Assembly (NCBI GenBank): GCA_009731375.1
Contig: BJOX01000031.1
Coordinates: 426,814-474,473, forward strand
DNA: 47,660 nucleotides
Direction of reading: 5' to 3'
Source: Paulinella micropora
Lineage: Eukaryota > Cercozoa > Imbricatea > Euglyphida
In this document: positions 11,261 through 20,383 of the stretch, piece by piece
Layout of the letters: each line of letters opens with the position of its first letter
How positions within the stretch are numbered: position 1 is the stretch's first letter
Notes under the pieces: model-generated
Databases searched by the model: none
Seen by the model: only the letters and a program-made list of their open reading frames with translations
What the model was told of the DNA's origin: nothing
Made by a program: the position numbers and the translations under genes

Positions 11261-11539
11261 CATCAGCCACAACAAAAAACCTGGTTTTTGTGCATGAGTC
11301 GAAAATCGTGATTTGCGTGATTTCGTGTGTACGTGATCTGATTTGCGTCATTTTGGTGTACGTGGTTTATATCTATGATTTGTGTGTGAGCTGATCTGAT
11401 TGGCGTGATCTGATTTGTGTGATTTCTTTTGTGTGTGTGTGTGTGCGATCTGCATGACTTTTGTGTTGTGACTCGAATGTGCGTTATTATGTGCAGATTT
11501 CCTCATTTTTGCACATGAGTGTTTTTATTGGCTCTTCTC
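11261..11539. other. GTG-rich spacer, no gene
   Basis: Degenerate TGTGATTTGCGTGATCTGAT-like repeats ending at a gap. Confidence 0.5.
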
Positions 11540-11713
11540 NNNNNNNNNNNNNNNNNNNNNNNNNNNNNNNNNNNNNNNNNNNNNNNNNNNNNNNNNNNNN
11601 NNNNNNNNNNNNNNNNNNNNNNNNNNNNNNNNNNNNNNNNNNNNNNNNNNNNNNNNNNNNNNNNNNNNNNNNNNNNNNNNNNNNNNNNNNNNNCCCCCCC
11701 CCCCCCCCCCCCC
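11540..11713. other. Assembly gap with poly-C edge
   Basis: N from 11,540 to 11,693, then about 20 C. Confidence 0.98.
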
Positions 11714-11808
11714 ACACACACACCCACCCTCACTTTTTTTTGCCTGCCCTCATGAGAGGAAACTCTTTGAAACAAAATTAAAAAACGCGCAAAGTGCCTT
11801 CCTTAGGT

Positions 11809-12554
11809 ATGGACGACGAAGACCAAGAACTCTTGAAATGGGTACAGCAAAATGCTTGCAAAGACAAAGTTACCCATTTAGAAGGTATGGGAGAACAATT
11901 CAAAAAGGAATGGGAAGACCTGCGAAACTTTGTTGAGCTAAAAAAGTCGCTAGCAGAATTCAAATTGGTACCAAACATGCCCCTTTTTTTTTTACAGAAA
12001 CCTTCCTTGCACATTCTTTTTTTCTTGTTCTTTGCTAGGCCCAAAACGGCAAGTTGAGAAATGATGCGCAGATACTCAAAGCGATATACGAATCTCTTGA
12101 CAGTGAGTCCTTTACGCGTAGTCAATCGCGGGCGCCGTGGTCGCGGGCGCCGTGGAGCTACCCGGACGACCCCTCCCGTGCGAAGCAGCAAGCCTCCAAA
12201 ACAAAAAAAAACGTCGCGGCGACATTTCGGACGATCAGTTAACACTTTGGCATGCTTGGGCGCGGGGTTTCGACGGAAAGTGCCTGCAAGCCGAAGATAA
12301 AGAAAAGCTACAGAATATAGCACGCCAATCACTCGTGTCTTTTCTGACTGACACTGAGGCAAAACAAGACGCCGGAAGGTTGTACAAGCAATATCACCAG
12401 GAAAACGCAAACGTTGGTCTCGCTCGCGCTGTCGCCCCGAGTAGTAACGCGGGGGGAGGTTCAGGTGCCTCGCCCCAATCACAGCCGCCTCCGTCTCAAT
12501 CGCCGTTGCACGATCCGGTACACACTTTTTACGCAAGTGATTTTNNNNNNNNNN

Positions 12555-12590
<36 letters not shown>

Positions 12591-12745
12591 AAAGACCGTA
12601 AGAGTGAGTGAGATCACCAGCGCCTCATTTTCTTTTTTTTTTTCTTGTGAAATTTTTAGGATCTGGATGCACGTACTGCGCTCTATTTAGCGGGGACGCG
12701 AGGACACCGTTCGCATGGACAACGCTAACAATTCGGTCCGCTTGA
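11809..12745 (+). CDS. Hypothetical multi-exon (or frame-broken) gene
   Basis: Exon 1 starts at the ATG at 11,809 (MDDEDQELLKWVQQNA) and runs to 11,967. A 71-bp intron 11,968-12,038 begins GTACCA and ends in a T-rich TTTGCTAG; it removes a stop and joins phase 0 to GCCCAAAACGGC. The next coding stretch continues to about 12,102, where a strong donor-like GTGAGT occurs. Coding then resumes in another frame from about 12,187 (DISDDQLTLWHAWARGF, KEKLQNIARQSLVSFL). The change may be a second intron of about 84 bp or a missing base in the A9 run near 12,205. A 10-N gap and A36 run interrupt it at 12,545-12,590, and a likely last intron (12,598-12,659, GTAAGA...TTTTTAG) leads to a short final exon ending near 12,745. 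Acidic, Gln/Ser/Pro-rich, unrecognised. Exon borders are inferred. Confidence 0.45.
11968..12038 (+). other. Putative 71-bp intron
   Basis: GT...AG with a long T/C tract before the acceptor. Splicing it out keeps frame from ...EFKL to AQNGKL..., whereas reading through meets TGA soon after. Confidence 0.55.
12545..12590. other. 10-N gap and A36 run
   Basis: A short gap next to a poly-A run, inside the preceding gene. Confidence 0.95.
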
Positions 12746-12838
12746 TTTTTTTTTTGGTGTAACTCCGGACGGAAGCGAACAATTTAAAAAAAAAAGTTTT
12801 TCTAATTAAAAAAAAATTTGCTACAGACTACTCTTTTT

Positions 12839-14650
12839 TTAATTTGTCAGCAGGGAAAAAAAGAAATTCTTATAGACAGGTTCTACGTATCGTTCGATGG
12901 CCCGGCGGCACAGGGGGCACGCCTTGAGCTGTGCCGCACAACCCGCGCAGAGCTGCGCGTGGCCGCACGGAAACAACACCACCGGCCGCCGTTCGTCGGA
13001 GTCTAGATCCTCCAGACACACGACACAGCATAGCTGCCGCAAACGCTCGTGCTCGCTCGCCAGCTTCTGGCGCAGCTCGTCCGCGGCGGCCAGCGCCGAC
13101 GACACGGCGCTGACGTCCTCGCCGTCGGCCCACTGCAGCGGGTCAATGGCCCGCAACAGCCGGATCGCCGCGGCGGAGCCTTTTCCATCGTTCAGCTGCA
13201 ACGACTTTTCCTTGCTGCGCAGCCGGCGCAGACAGCGGCGCGATGTGCGCAGCTTCTGCTCCAAGGACTGTAGTTGCTGCTGCTTACGGGCCACGTCGCC
13301 CGACAATTCGTGCGCGGTGGCTTCTTCTTTGGCCAGCTCGGCCCGCACGTTAGACAGTTCTTGGTGCTTGGCCCCCAGCCGCACGCAGTCGGCGCAGCGG
13401 TCCCGCTCTTCTTCTTCTTCTTCCAGGTCGCTATCGCCGTCGCTCTCCGCCCGTCCCGAGTCGTTCGCTATCTTCTGCAGGAAAGCCACTGTCTTGGCGG
13501 GCGTGGTGTGTCCGGTCGTCGCCAGCCGGGCCCTGACCTTGCACCAGACGCCCCACGCCACCTCAAGCCCAGGTGTCCAGCTCCCGAGCCAGTTGGCGCC
13601 CAGCGCACCCGCGCCGAGCAGCGCGGCTATGCACAGCAAGGGCGGCACGGACGACAGCACGACCGAGAACTGGGAGGGCTGGTCACGGAAGACGTTGCAC
13701 AGGGCCAGCTCCAGCAGCTGCTGTAGGAGGCGAGGCTCGGGTGATGTTTGCTGCAAGAAGAATTGCAGCAGCACCGGCGACTGGCCCGCCACGGCCGCCG
13801 CCAGCCACACCGGCTCGGACGTCTGCAGCAGCTCGCCCGCCTTGGCCAGGACCGACAGCACCCGGCCCCGCTCTAGCTGCAGCAGGGCCGTGCGCAGCAA
13901 CACCACGAACCAGCACGTGTCACCAAAGCTCGGCGCCGACGGCACGCCGACCCGCAGCACTCGCAGCAGGGCCATCAGCAGCACTTCCCGCGGGAACAGC
14001 TCCGCCGCCTTCTCGCGCCGGCCGTCCGCCAAGACCTTAAGCCCCGCCAGCACCGACCTCAGTGGCCCGGGCGCCGTGTAGCGCTGGCGGAGCCTCTGCC
14101 ACAGCACCGCCGCCGCCTCTAAAAACGTCGCCCACGTGGCGGCGTACAGCAGGGGCGACACGGGCAGGGCCAGCGCCTTGACCAGCAGCGACGACGCCGT
14201 TTCGAGGTTCTCGCAACTGTTGTCCAGCAGCTTCGACAGCACGACTGCGGCCAGCCGGTACTGCTCGTCGTCGTTGCCGCGGGGCAGCTTTTGCAGGGCC
14301 CGCCACAAGGTGTCCAGCGTTTCGCCGGGGGCGTTTTCCGCGGAAAGTTGGTAGAACAGCGACAGCAGTTCCTGGTACAGCACACCCGTGCTGCTGCCGC
14401 GCAAGTAGGCCGAGTACGGCAGCGCGGCCAACAGCGTCCGGGACGCGCGCGAAGCGTCGTGGCGTAGGTGCCTGAGCACGGTAGCGAGGAGCTCGCACCA
14501 GCCCTGGCGCGCTAGTGTCCCGATCAGCGCCATCCACAGCCCGGACAGCGCTTCGCTGTCCAGCAGGCGTTGCAGCCCCTCGTTAGTAAATTCAGGCGCG
14601 GAGAGTCCGGTTCGCACAACCGCCGCACAATCCTCGTAGTCGGCCTGCAT
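12839..14650 (-). CDS. RING-finger protein, probable E3 ubiquitin ligase
   Basis: A 603-residue protein from the ATG at 14,648-14,650 (MQADYEDCAAVV) to TAA at 12,839. The open frame extends further upstream, but that part is Lys/Lys-Gln low complexity over poly-T tracts, so the later ATG is preferred. Residues ~1-400 are Leu/Ala-rich helices without a named repeat. Next comes an acidic patch (DSDLEEEEEER) and a coiled coil at ~418-490 (ELSNVRAELAKEEA, QLQSLEQKLR). A C3HC4 RING lies at ~542-581, with all eight ligands present (C-x2-C-x16-C-x-H-x3-C-x2-C-x6-C-x2-C), including FPCGHAQLC and CPLCRR. It resembles the C-terminal RINGs of IAP- and MULAN-type ligases. Such RINGs bind E2 enzymes; substrate and location are unknown. 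The coding sequence is GC-rich and intronless, unlike the flanking poly-A/T spacers. Confidence 0.85.
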   Translation of the reverse strand: MQADYEDCAAVVRTGLSAPEFTNEGLQRLLDSEALSGLWMALIGTLARQGWCELLATVLRHLRHDASRASRTLLAALPYSAYLRGSSTGVLYQELLSLFYQLSAENAPGETLDTLWRALQKLPRGNDDEQYRLAAVVLSKLLDNSCENLETASSLLVKALALPVSPLLYAATWATFLEAAAVLWQRLRQRYTAPGPLRSVLAGLKVLADGRREKAAELFPREVLLMALLRVLRVGVPSAPSFGDTCWFVVLLRTALLQLERGRVLSVLAKAGELLQTSEPVWLAAAVAGQSPVLLQFFLQQTSPEPRLLQQLLELALCNVFRDQPSQFSVVLSSVPPLLCIAALLGAGALGANWLGSWTPGLEVAWGVWCKVRARLATTGHTTPAKTVAFLQKIANDSGRAESDGDSDLEEEEEERDRCADCVRLGAKHQELSNVRAELAKEEATAHELSGDVARKQQQLQSLEQKLRTSRRCLRRLRSKEKSLQLNDGKGSAAAIRLLRAIDPLQWADGEDVSAVSSALAAADELRQKLASEHERLRQLCCVVCLEDLDSDERRPVVLFPCGHAQLCAGCAAQLKACPLCRRAIERYVEPVYKNFFFSLLTN

Positions 14651-14900
14651 ATGGCCTTTTTTTGGTTTGTCTTGTTTGGCAGACGCTTGAGAGCAAAAAA
14701 AAGGGAGGGACAGAGCTCCTGGCTTTTTTTTTTGTTTCTTTTGTTTTGTCCTTGGCCACACACACACTTCTTTTTTTTTGGCGCGGCCGGCCCCCCCTCC
14801 CGATTGATTGCTTTTTTTGCGGCAAACTTTCTGTGTTTTTTTTTCTTGCCGTTCGTTCGTGGCCCCCCCCTCGCCCTCCTTAAAAAAAATTGACAACTTG

Positions 14901-14931
<31 letters not shown>

Positions 14932-15141
14932 GCGCTCGCTCTCTTTCTCTCTCGCCCTTTCTCTCTCTCTCGCTCTTTCTCTCTCGCTATCGCTCGCTCT
15001 CTCTCTCTCTCGCTCTCTCTCTCTCTATCTCTCTCTCTTTCTCTCGCTCTCGCGCTCGCTCGCGCTCTCTCTCTCTCTCTCTCGCTCGCCGTTTAACTTT
15101 TTTTTCCTTGTGATTTCCGCGGCCTGAACTGCCTCAAAATC
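14651..15141. repeat. Poly-T runs and (TC)n tract
   Basis: T7-T9 runs at 14,655-14,890, then a CTCT array with CGCT interruptions (about 14,900-15,092) between the RING gene and the first membrane-protein gene. No ORF. Confidence 0.9.
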
Positions 15142-15218
15142 TTAGGAGATTGTAAATGAGGCGCCTTTCCAGCTTTCATTCCTCTTGGCCGCGAGGACGA
15201 TGACAGTTATTAAAAACG

Positions 15219-15809
15219 CTAGAGTACGAGAAACCACCACCAGAGTTCACCTGGCGCAATCGGATCGCACACCGCACCAATCCGGCCGTATATCGTATTT
15301 CCAGTATGCTTACGCTTATTGTACCCCCAATTCCAGCAACACGAAAAGAGAAAAACTGCTGAACAAATACTCACCAGAACTGTGCAAGCTAGAAGTCCAT
15401 CGTAGGCAAGTTTTTCTTCAAAGACGAACTTGAAATCTGCCTGATAAGGAATCTCGGCTCTATTATGTATGTCAACTGAGTTGTTGCACTTTATCTCGAT
15501 CGTAAACGGCGGTTCAGACTCGTACTTATACCCATTATGCCGATACGATATGTTGCCAATTAGGTCCACCAATGGAAAGCGTATTCTGTACCGCCAGTCC
15601 GCCATAGTATCTTTATGATGTTTGGGCCCGTCGACGTATGCCCAGAGAAGTTGGTGCCAATCGTGACCGCATCGCAGGGACCCCCGGCAGCTAGCTTTTT
15701 GCATCGTCCCGAACATCTTTTTGTCCTTATGCACGTAACTGTCGGCTTGCTGGACCACGCAGACCGCCTGGGCGATGGAGGCTAAGACCACGGCGATAAC
15801 TAACCGCAT
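15219..15809 (-). CDS. Secreted/membrane protein, paralogue A, 3' frame break
   Basis: Starts at the ATG at 15,807-15,809 with a signal peptide (MRLVIAVVLASIAQAVC). The ectodomain has CRGSLRC (residues 41-47), PPFTIEIKC (100-108) and AEIPYQADFKFVF (118-130), then a membrane segment at ~138-158 followed by a basic YNKRK stop-transfer. The frame ends after 196 residues with TAG at 15,219. Compared with its neighbour at 16.1-16.7 kb, the second membrane segment is missing, but an overlapping frame continues with LAFLITVIVLAAKR to TAA at 15,142. One base therefore appears to be missing around 15,225-15,245, or a short intron ends at CTCTAG there. Divergence from the neighbour is high, but order and spacing of cysteines agree, so they are tandem duplicates. 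Unknown family; likely cell-surface or endomembrane. Confidence 0.7.
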   Translation of the reverse strand: MRLVIAVVLASIAQAVCVVQQADSYVHKDKKMFGTMQKASCRGSLRCGHDWHQLLWAYVDGPKHHKDTMADWRYRIRFPLVDLIGNISYRHNGYKYESEPPFTIEIKCNNSVDIHNRAEIPYQADFKFVFEEKLAYDGLLACTVLVSICSAVFLFSCCWNWGYNKRKHTGNTIYGRIGAVCDPIAPGELWWWFLVL

Positions 15810-16130
15810 TTTCTGGTTTTTTTCTTCTTTTTTTTTCTTGATGGCCAGAGTTTTAATTTAGAGTACGGGGGTTTTTTCAAAGTCAGGGCGTTACACCAAA
15901 GAAGAAGAAATTTAAAACAGGGAGCAAAAAAAAGTGCGCCTCCCCCCCCCCACCCCTCCCTTTTTTGTGTGTGTTGTTCTTGGCTTCTTTCCCGCCCAAA
16001 CTTGGGGATGGCGAGCTCGTCCTTCCCCCCCAACCTTTCTCCCACCCTCTCTCTNNNNNNNNNNNNNNNNNNNNNNNNNNNNNNNNNNNNNNNNNNNNNN
16101 NNNNNNNNNNCCACCGTGTTCAAGACCTTT
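15810..16130. other. Spacer with gap
   Basis: Poly-T, poly-C (15,943-15,951) and N at 16,055-16,110. No gene. Confidence 0.6.
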
Positions 16131-16733
16131 TCAGATTTCTGAAAATATCGCGCTAACCCGGCGTTTATGCTCAAGTGCCGCGAGGACAATCGTAGGTATT
16201 AGAAAGGCCACGACCAGAGACGCGAAGAAACAATTCGTCTGATTACAATATGTCCCCTTGCGTTTCTTGACATTCATTTCTAAGAGCGCGAACAAAACAC
16301 CAAATACAAAACTAGCACCCATCAATATCACACAAGCCAAAAAGGCAGCGTTAGCGCTTTTGAGGTCAAAGGCGAAACTGAAATCTGTCTCATAAGCAAT
16401 CTCGGCGCCACAAATTCTGTGATCTACGCTTAAGCACCTCAATTGGATCGTGAATGGCGGCGCCTCGACGCTTTGATTACGGTCGTCAACGTAGAGATAC
16501 TCGATGTACCCACTTTTTCGACTCCAATCTTTGTCTATAATGTACTTGTGGCCCACCTTCCCGTCCGCCTCCACTTTCATCAGCGGATGCGGGTGTATGC
16601 TGCAACGCAGAAGCCCGTGGCAGTGAGCTTCTTGCAACGGCGCTTTCAGTGCTTTGTCTTCGACTTGCTGGAACTCGCAGGCTGCCTGGGCCATGGATGT
16701 CAAGGCTAAGACCACGGCGATGGCTAGCCACAT
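16131..16733 (-). CDS. Secreted/membrane protein, paralogue B
   Basis: A 200-residue protein from the ATG at 16,731-16,733 to TGA at 16,131. The signal peptide MWLAIAVVLALTSMAQAAC shares a 17-bp identical DNA stretch with paralogue A. The ectodomain has CHGLLRC (38-44), PPFTIQLRC (92-100) and AEIAYETDFSFAF (110-122). Two membrane segments follow, ~131-151 and ~168-187, separated by a basic loop (VKKRK), and the tail is short and basic. This arrangement predicts a lumenal or extracellular domain anchored by a hairpin of two helices. Family not recognised. The open frame runs on upstream only through the gap, so this ATG after poly-T/poly-C is the sensible start. It appears intact and gives the reference for the break seen in paralogue A. 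Confidence 0.72.
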   Translation of the reverse strand: MWLAIAVVLALTSMAQAACEFQQVEDKALKAPLQEAHCHGLLRCSIHPHPLMKVEADGKVGHKYIIDKDWSRKSGYIEYLYVDDRNQSVEAPPFTIQLRCLSVDHRICGAEIAYETDFSFAFDLKSANAAFLACVILMGASFVFGVLFALLEMNVKKRKGTYCNQTNCFFASLVVAFLIPTIVLAALEHKRRVSAIFSEI

Positions 16734-16769
16734 TTTGCCTTTTTTTTCTTTGGGAGAGAGGGAGCGACG

Positions 16770-17270
16770 GGGGGGGGNNNNNNNNNNNNNNNNNNNNNNN
16801 NNNNNNNNNNNNNNNNNNNNNNNNNNNNNNNNNNNNNNNNNNNNNNNNNNNNNNNNNNNNNNNNNNNNNNNNNNNNNNNNNNNNNNNNNNNNNNNNNNNN
16901 NNNNNNNNNNNNNNNNNNNNNNNNNNNNNNNNNNNNNNNNNNNNNNNNNNNNNNNNNNNNNNNNNNNNNNNNNNNNNNNNNNNNNNNNNNNNNNNNNNNN
17001 NNNNNNNNNNNNNNNNNNNNNNNNNNNNNNNNNNNNNNNNNNNNNNNNNNNNNNNNNNNNNNNNNNNNNNNNNNNNNNNNNNNNNNNNNNNNNNNNNNNN
17101 NNNNNNNNNNNNNNNNNNNNNNNNNNNNNNNNNNNNNNNNNNNNNNNNNNNNNNNNNNNNNNNNNNNNNNNNNNNNNNNNNNNNNNNNNNNNNNNNNNNN
17201 NNNNNNNNNNNNNNNNNNNNNNNNNNNNNNNNNNNNNNNNNNNNNNNNNGGGGGGGGGGGGGGGGGGGGG
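16770..17270. other. Assembly gap between poly-G runs
   Basis: N from 16,778 to 17,249 with G runs on both sides. Confidence 0.98.
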
Positions 17271-17337
17271 CGCAAGAGATTCGCGCCAAAAACACACTTT
17301 ATTCGCGCGCAAGAGGTTTCGTGCAGAAATCGTCGTC

Positions 17338-18961
17338 ATGAGCAAACGCGCATCCAAAGAACAGAGCGGCAAGGCCAAGAAGGCTCGCCACGACAAGGGA
17401 GAAGAGGCTTCGGAGTGGGACGAAGAATCGAAACGCGTCTGCGAGGCTGCCGCGGCGGCCGAAACCCACGGCCGCTTCTTTGGCAACCTGACGCCGGAGA
17501 ACTGGGTGTCGGAGCTGCTGCGGCGCAGCCTGGAGCCGGCAACCGACCTAGAGGGCCTTGTCCCGCTCGGCGAGCTGCCCGATGAACTTTTTGCGGGGCT
17601 GGACAAGGTGTACAAAACGCTGCACAGCAGCTTCTGGCAATCGTTCGTGGACACCAGCTTCTTGCTGCAGTACACGCTCGTGAAAGTTCACTCCACCGCA
17701 GCGGGGCGCGGCGGCTGGGTCGAACTGGTGCGCTTCCTGCCCCCGCCGAGCGAAATCTACCAGCTCAAGAAAGAGGCGTCGTACAAGGACGCGAACAAGG
17801 AAGTCGTGTCCCTCAAGTTCCGCGCCGACCCCCAGTCCGGCAGGGTGTTCAAGAAGGGCTACTTGCTGGCGACGCCCCCGGGCGTGATTGGCGGGGGCTG
17901 CAAGCTGTTCTTTTCCAGCCACGCGACCCAAGAGGAAAAGGCCACCTACGGGCGGCTCTGCTGCGGCTCGTACCGCGACCCCGAAGACTTTGCGCACAGG
18001 TACAATTCGGATCCTCTGGGGGACAGCGTGAAGCCCGAACGCGTGCAACGCAGCTTCATGGTGAGCGCCCGCGCGTCCAAGGCGGCGCCGCCGGCGCAAG
18101 TAACTTCTTCGCGCGGCCAAAGGTACGAGGTGGGCGCGCTCGCGGTGGTGTTCGACCTGTGGCTCGAGTTCCTGCCCGTCTTTTGCGTGATGGACGCACT
18201 GAAGGACGGGCACAAGGCCACGCTGCTGTGCCAGGTCATGCCGTGCGTGAGCAACAAGCTCAAGGACATCGCGCTGGACCTGGGTGCCACCAAGAATGCC
18301 GACGGCACGTACCCGGAGGCCGTGCGCGCCAAGTTCCGCGAGGTGCTCCTGCGGAGCAAGAGCGAAGAACACGTTCAGCCAAGACCCCCGAAGAGCGCAA
18401 GGGACTGACGCGCTACGTGAAGAGCGGCTGCTACTTCAAGAAGACAGACTCGCAGCCAAACGAAGCACCGGCGCTGGTGCTGCAAACGCAGGCCAACTAA
18501 TCGTTCTCCAACGTGAACACGTTCGCGAATGCCGGGCAGCGCGGCTGGGGCCCGCAAAAGAAGCAGGGCAACAAGGACAACGGCTACAAGTTCAACGACC
18601 TGTACATCCGCGACATGCATGCGCCCGGCCACCCCGTCATGACGGACGAGCAGGCCAGCCGCTGTGTGCGCCCCGGCGCAGTGGCGAGCGTGGGATTCTC
18701 GATCCGTGCGAGTTTCGACCCGTTGTCGCAGGGAGCGCTGTGCCTCTGGGACAAGTTCCTGTTCCTCTGGGACGCGGAAAACGCGTTTGACCAGGCTCGG
18801 ACCCGGCCGAGCAGGCGTCGGACTGTGCGGGGTGGGAGGAGGGCGGCTACGCGCCCGGCGAGAGGCGCGACACCACGACGACGACGATGGCGGTGGTGTC
18901 GGCGGGCGTAGTGCAGGAGCCCGACGACGACGACGTCAACGTCATCATCGACGACGTGTAA
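17338..18961 (+). pseudogene. Large hypothetical gene with two frame breaks and one in-frame stop
   Basis: Starts at the ATG at 17,338 (MSKRASKEQSGKAKKARHD, a basic, possibly nuclear-targeting N-terminus). The first frame is open to 18,408, but coding clearly moves to a second frame near 18,375 (KTPEERKGLTRYVKSG) and to a third near 18,795 (AEQASDCAGWEEGGYAPGE), ending in an acidic tail (DDDDVNVIIDDV) and TAA at 18,959. In the second frame a TAA at 18,498 interrupts otherwise continuous coding (QTQAN, stop, SFSNVNTFANAGQRG). Each shift equals one missing base. The whole would be ~540 residues. No domain was recognised: the middle is mixed alpha/beta-like (YEVGALAVVFDLWLEFLPVFCV). Either this is a young pseudogene, or the assembly has dropped bases. 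High GC coding matches the neighbouring genes. Confidence 0.6.
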
Positions 18962-19284
18962 AAAAAAACAAGAGGATGCCTTCCACTCTCTCACCCCCCA
19001 TTTCCTGTCACTCTGATATTACCCTCTCCTTTTGTGCCCCCTCTCCTGCTGCTGGAAAAAGAAAAAAAAGCCAAACAAAGTAAATTAAAAAAAGAAAAAC
19101 ATTCTTTTTTTAATAAAAAAATCTGGAGCATCATCACGCTCTCCTGACCAGTTTTAATCGTTCGAGGAGTGTGGGGCAAACCGTTTCTTTCTAAATTTAA
19201 AAAAGACGAATAATTCCTGGCCTCCCTTTCGGTACCGGATTTAAGGCTGGTTTTTTTAATACAATTCTTTTTTTGTACACCGTG
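18962..19284. other. AT-rich spacer
   Basis: A and T runs. Near 19,260-19,278 TACAATTC, T7 and GTAC precede the stop of the next minus-strand ORF. No gene. Confidence 0.5.
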
Positions 19285-19707
19285 CTACTGTCGTGGCTCC
19301 GACAACGTTGGTGGCGTGCGCACAAAGACGACTTGGTGTTTATACCGTTCGGCACGGTTCTTGTCCTTGCCCGAAGAGGCTTGGGGCGCACACACCCGCA
19401 AATGTGGCACGTACAGAAAGTGTCTGTTGCGGTCGGCGACGCGCGGCGCAGCTAATTTGCGGCGCTGCCCCCCGCTGCCGCGCCTTAGCGCGCCTTCGCC
19501 GGGATCCTTGAGCGGGAGGGGGGGATCCCACACTACCCTGCCGGGCCGCACGCTCTCGTTGGACGCCTCCGAGCGCGATGCCAACCCCGTGCCCGCCCCG
19601 AGCTCGGCCAGCCTCTGCCGGTGCTCGTCGATCATGTTCCACTCTAGAACCGCGTGGAACTTCGAGTTCGGACAGCAGTTGAGGCTCTGGTTCGCGGGTT
19701 TCTCCAT
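19285..19707 (-). CDS. Hypothetical basic protein
   Basis: A 140-residue frame from the ATG at 19,705-19,707 (MEKPANQSLNCCPNSKF) to TAG at 19,285. It is Arg/Pro-rich, with phrases such as AVLEWNMIDEHRQRLAEL that look like real protein, and a basic C-terminal half. No domain recognised. An overlapping minus frame upstream (QDGMNEAFWLWAVNQFLQDSEGLVRYGE, up to about 19,790) also looks protein-like and might be its true N-terminus after a frame correction. The opposite strand is open as well, so strand assignment is tentative. Confidence 0.4.
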   Translation of the reverse strand: MEKPANQSLNCCPNSKFHAVLEWNMIDEHRQRLAELGAGTGLASRSEASNESVRPGRVVWDPPLPLKDPGEGALRRGSGGQRRKLAAPRVADRNRHFLYVPHLRVCAPQASSGKDKNRAERYKHQVVFVRTPPTLSEPRQ

Positions 19708-19899
19708 AGCGGACGAGCCCCTCGCTGTCCTGCAGGAACTGGTTGACCGCCCAGAGCCAGAAAGCCTCGTTCATGCCGTCCTGCACTTTTTTTTTCTTTC
19801 GCGCAAGAAGAGGTTGTACTTCCAGACGTTTACGAACTCCGCGCAAGAAGAGGTTGCGCCTAACTTTTCGGTCTGCTCGCCGCACTTCCAGTGCCTGTT

Positions 19900-20322
19900 C
19901 TACCCGCAGCACGAGGGTCGACGGGCGACAATCGATTCGTTGTCAAGGCTCCTCGGTGAAACTTCGTATATTGACAAAGTTTGGGAAGAACAGAAGTTAG
20001 ACAACCAGTACATCAGTGTAAAGATGATGCTTACATCTGGCCATGTGACGAAAATTGCCCGGGTGGAGTACTTGTTGCAACATTATGAAAAGCTAATAAC
20101 CAAGGTGCTACAGCCACAGCTGCTGGCCTCCAGCAGAATGGCCGACACTCACGCCTGCACCAAGCGCAGCTTCGCAGATGCGGACGACGCGCTGGGCTAC
20201 TCGAGAGCAACCACGTGAAAAACAACCTGGCCGAAGAGGCGCCAGACGGGCAGAAGCCATGGAAGCAGGAGGTCAGTGTCAGCGTGTGCGTACACTGCCA
20301 AGGGGGGTGCGTTGACGAGTAA
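19900..20322 (+). pseudogene. Hypothetical gene, 3' frame break
   Basis: A plus-strand frame reads TIDSLSRLLGETSYIDKVW, ISVKMMLTSGHVTKIARVEY and LLQHYEKLITKVLQPQ, with an ATG at 20,024 as one possible start, and stops at 20,216. A second frame, offset as if one base were missing near 20,195, continues with SNHVKNNLAEEAPDG and ends CVHCQGGCVDE at 20,322. The CxxC pairs suggest a small metal-binding tail. Unrecognised. It converges on the LRR gene, with only 61 bp of AT-rich spacer between the stop codons. Confidence 0.35.
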
Positions 20323-20383
20323 CTCTTGTTGACGAAATTAAAAAGCAAAAAACAGTTTTTTTTAAAAAATTTGTTTTGTATTT

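Noticed and set aside
12897-14081. 394-codon plus-strand frame opposite the RING gene
   Set aside because: Ser/Arg/Ala-rich antisense shadow of GC-rich coding; the RING domain fixes the strand.
17548-18372. 274-codon minus-strand frame
   Set aside because: Arg/Val/His-rich antisense shadow of the gene at 17,338.
16654-18408. 584-codon frame starting before the gap
   Set aside because: It runs through N and poly-G; the ATG at 17,338 is the first after the gap with a coding-like sequence.
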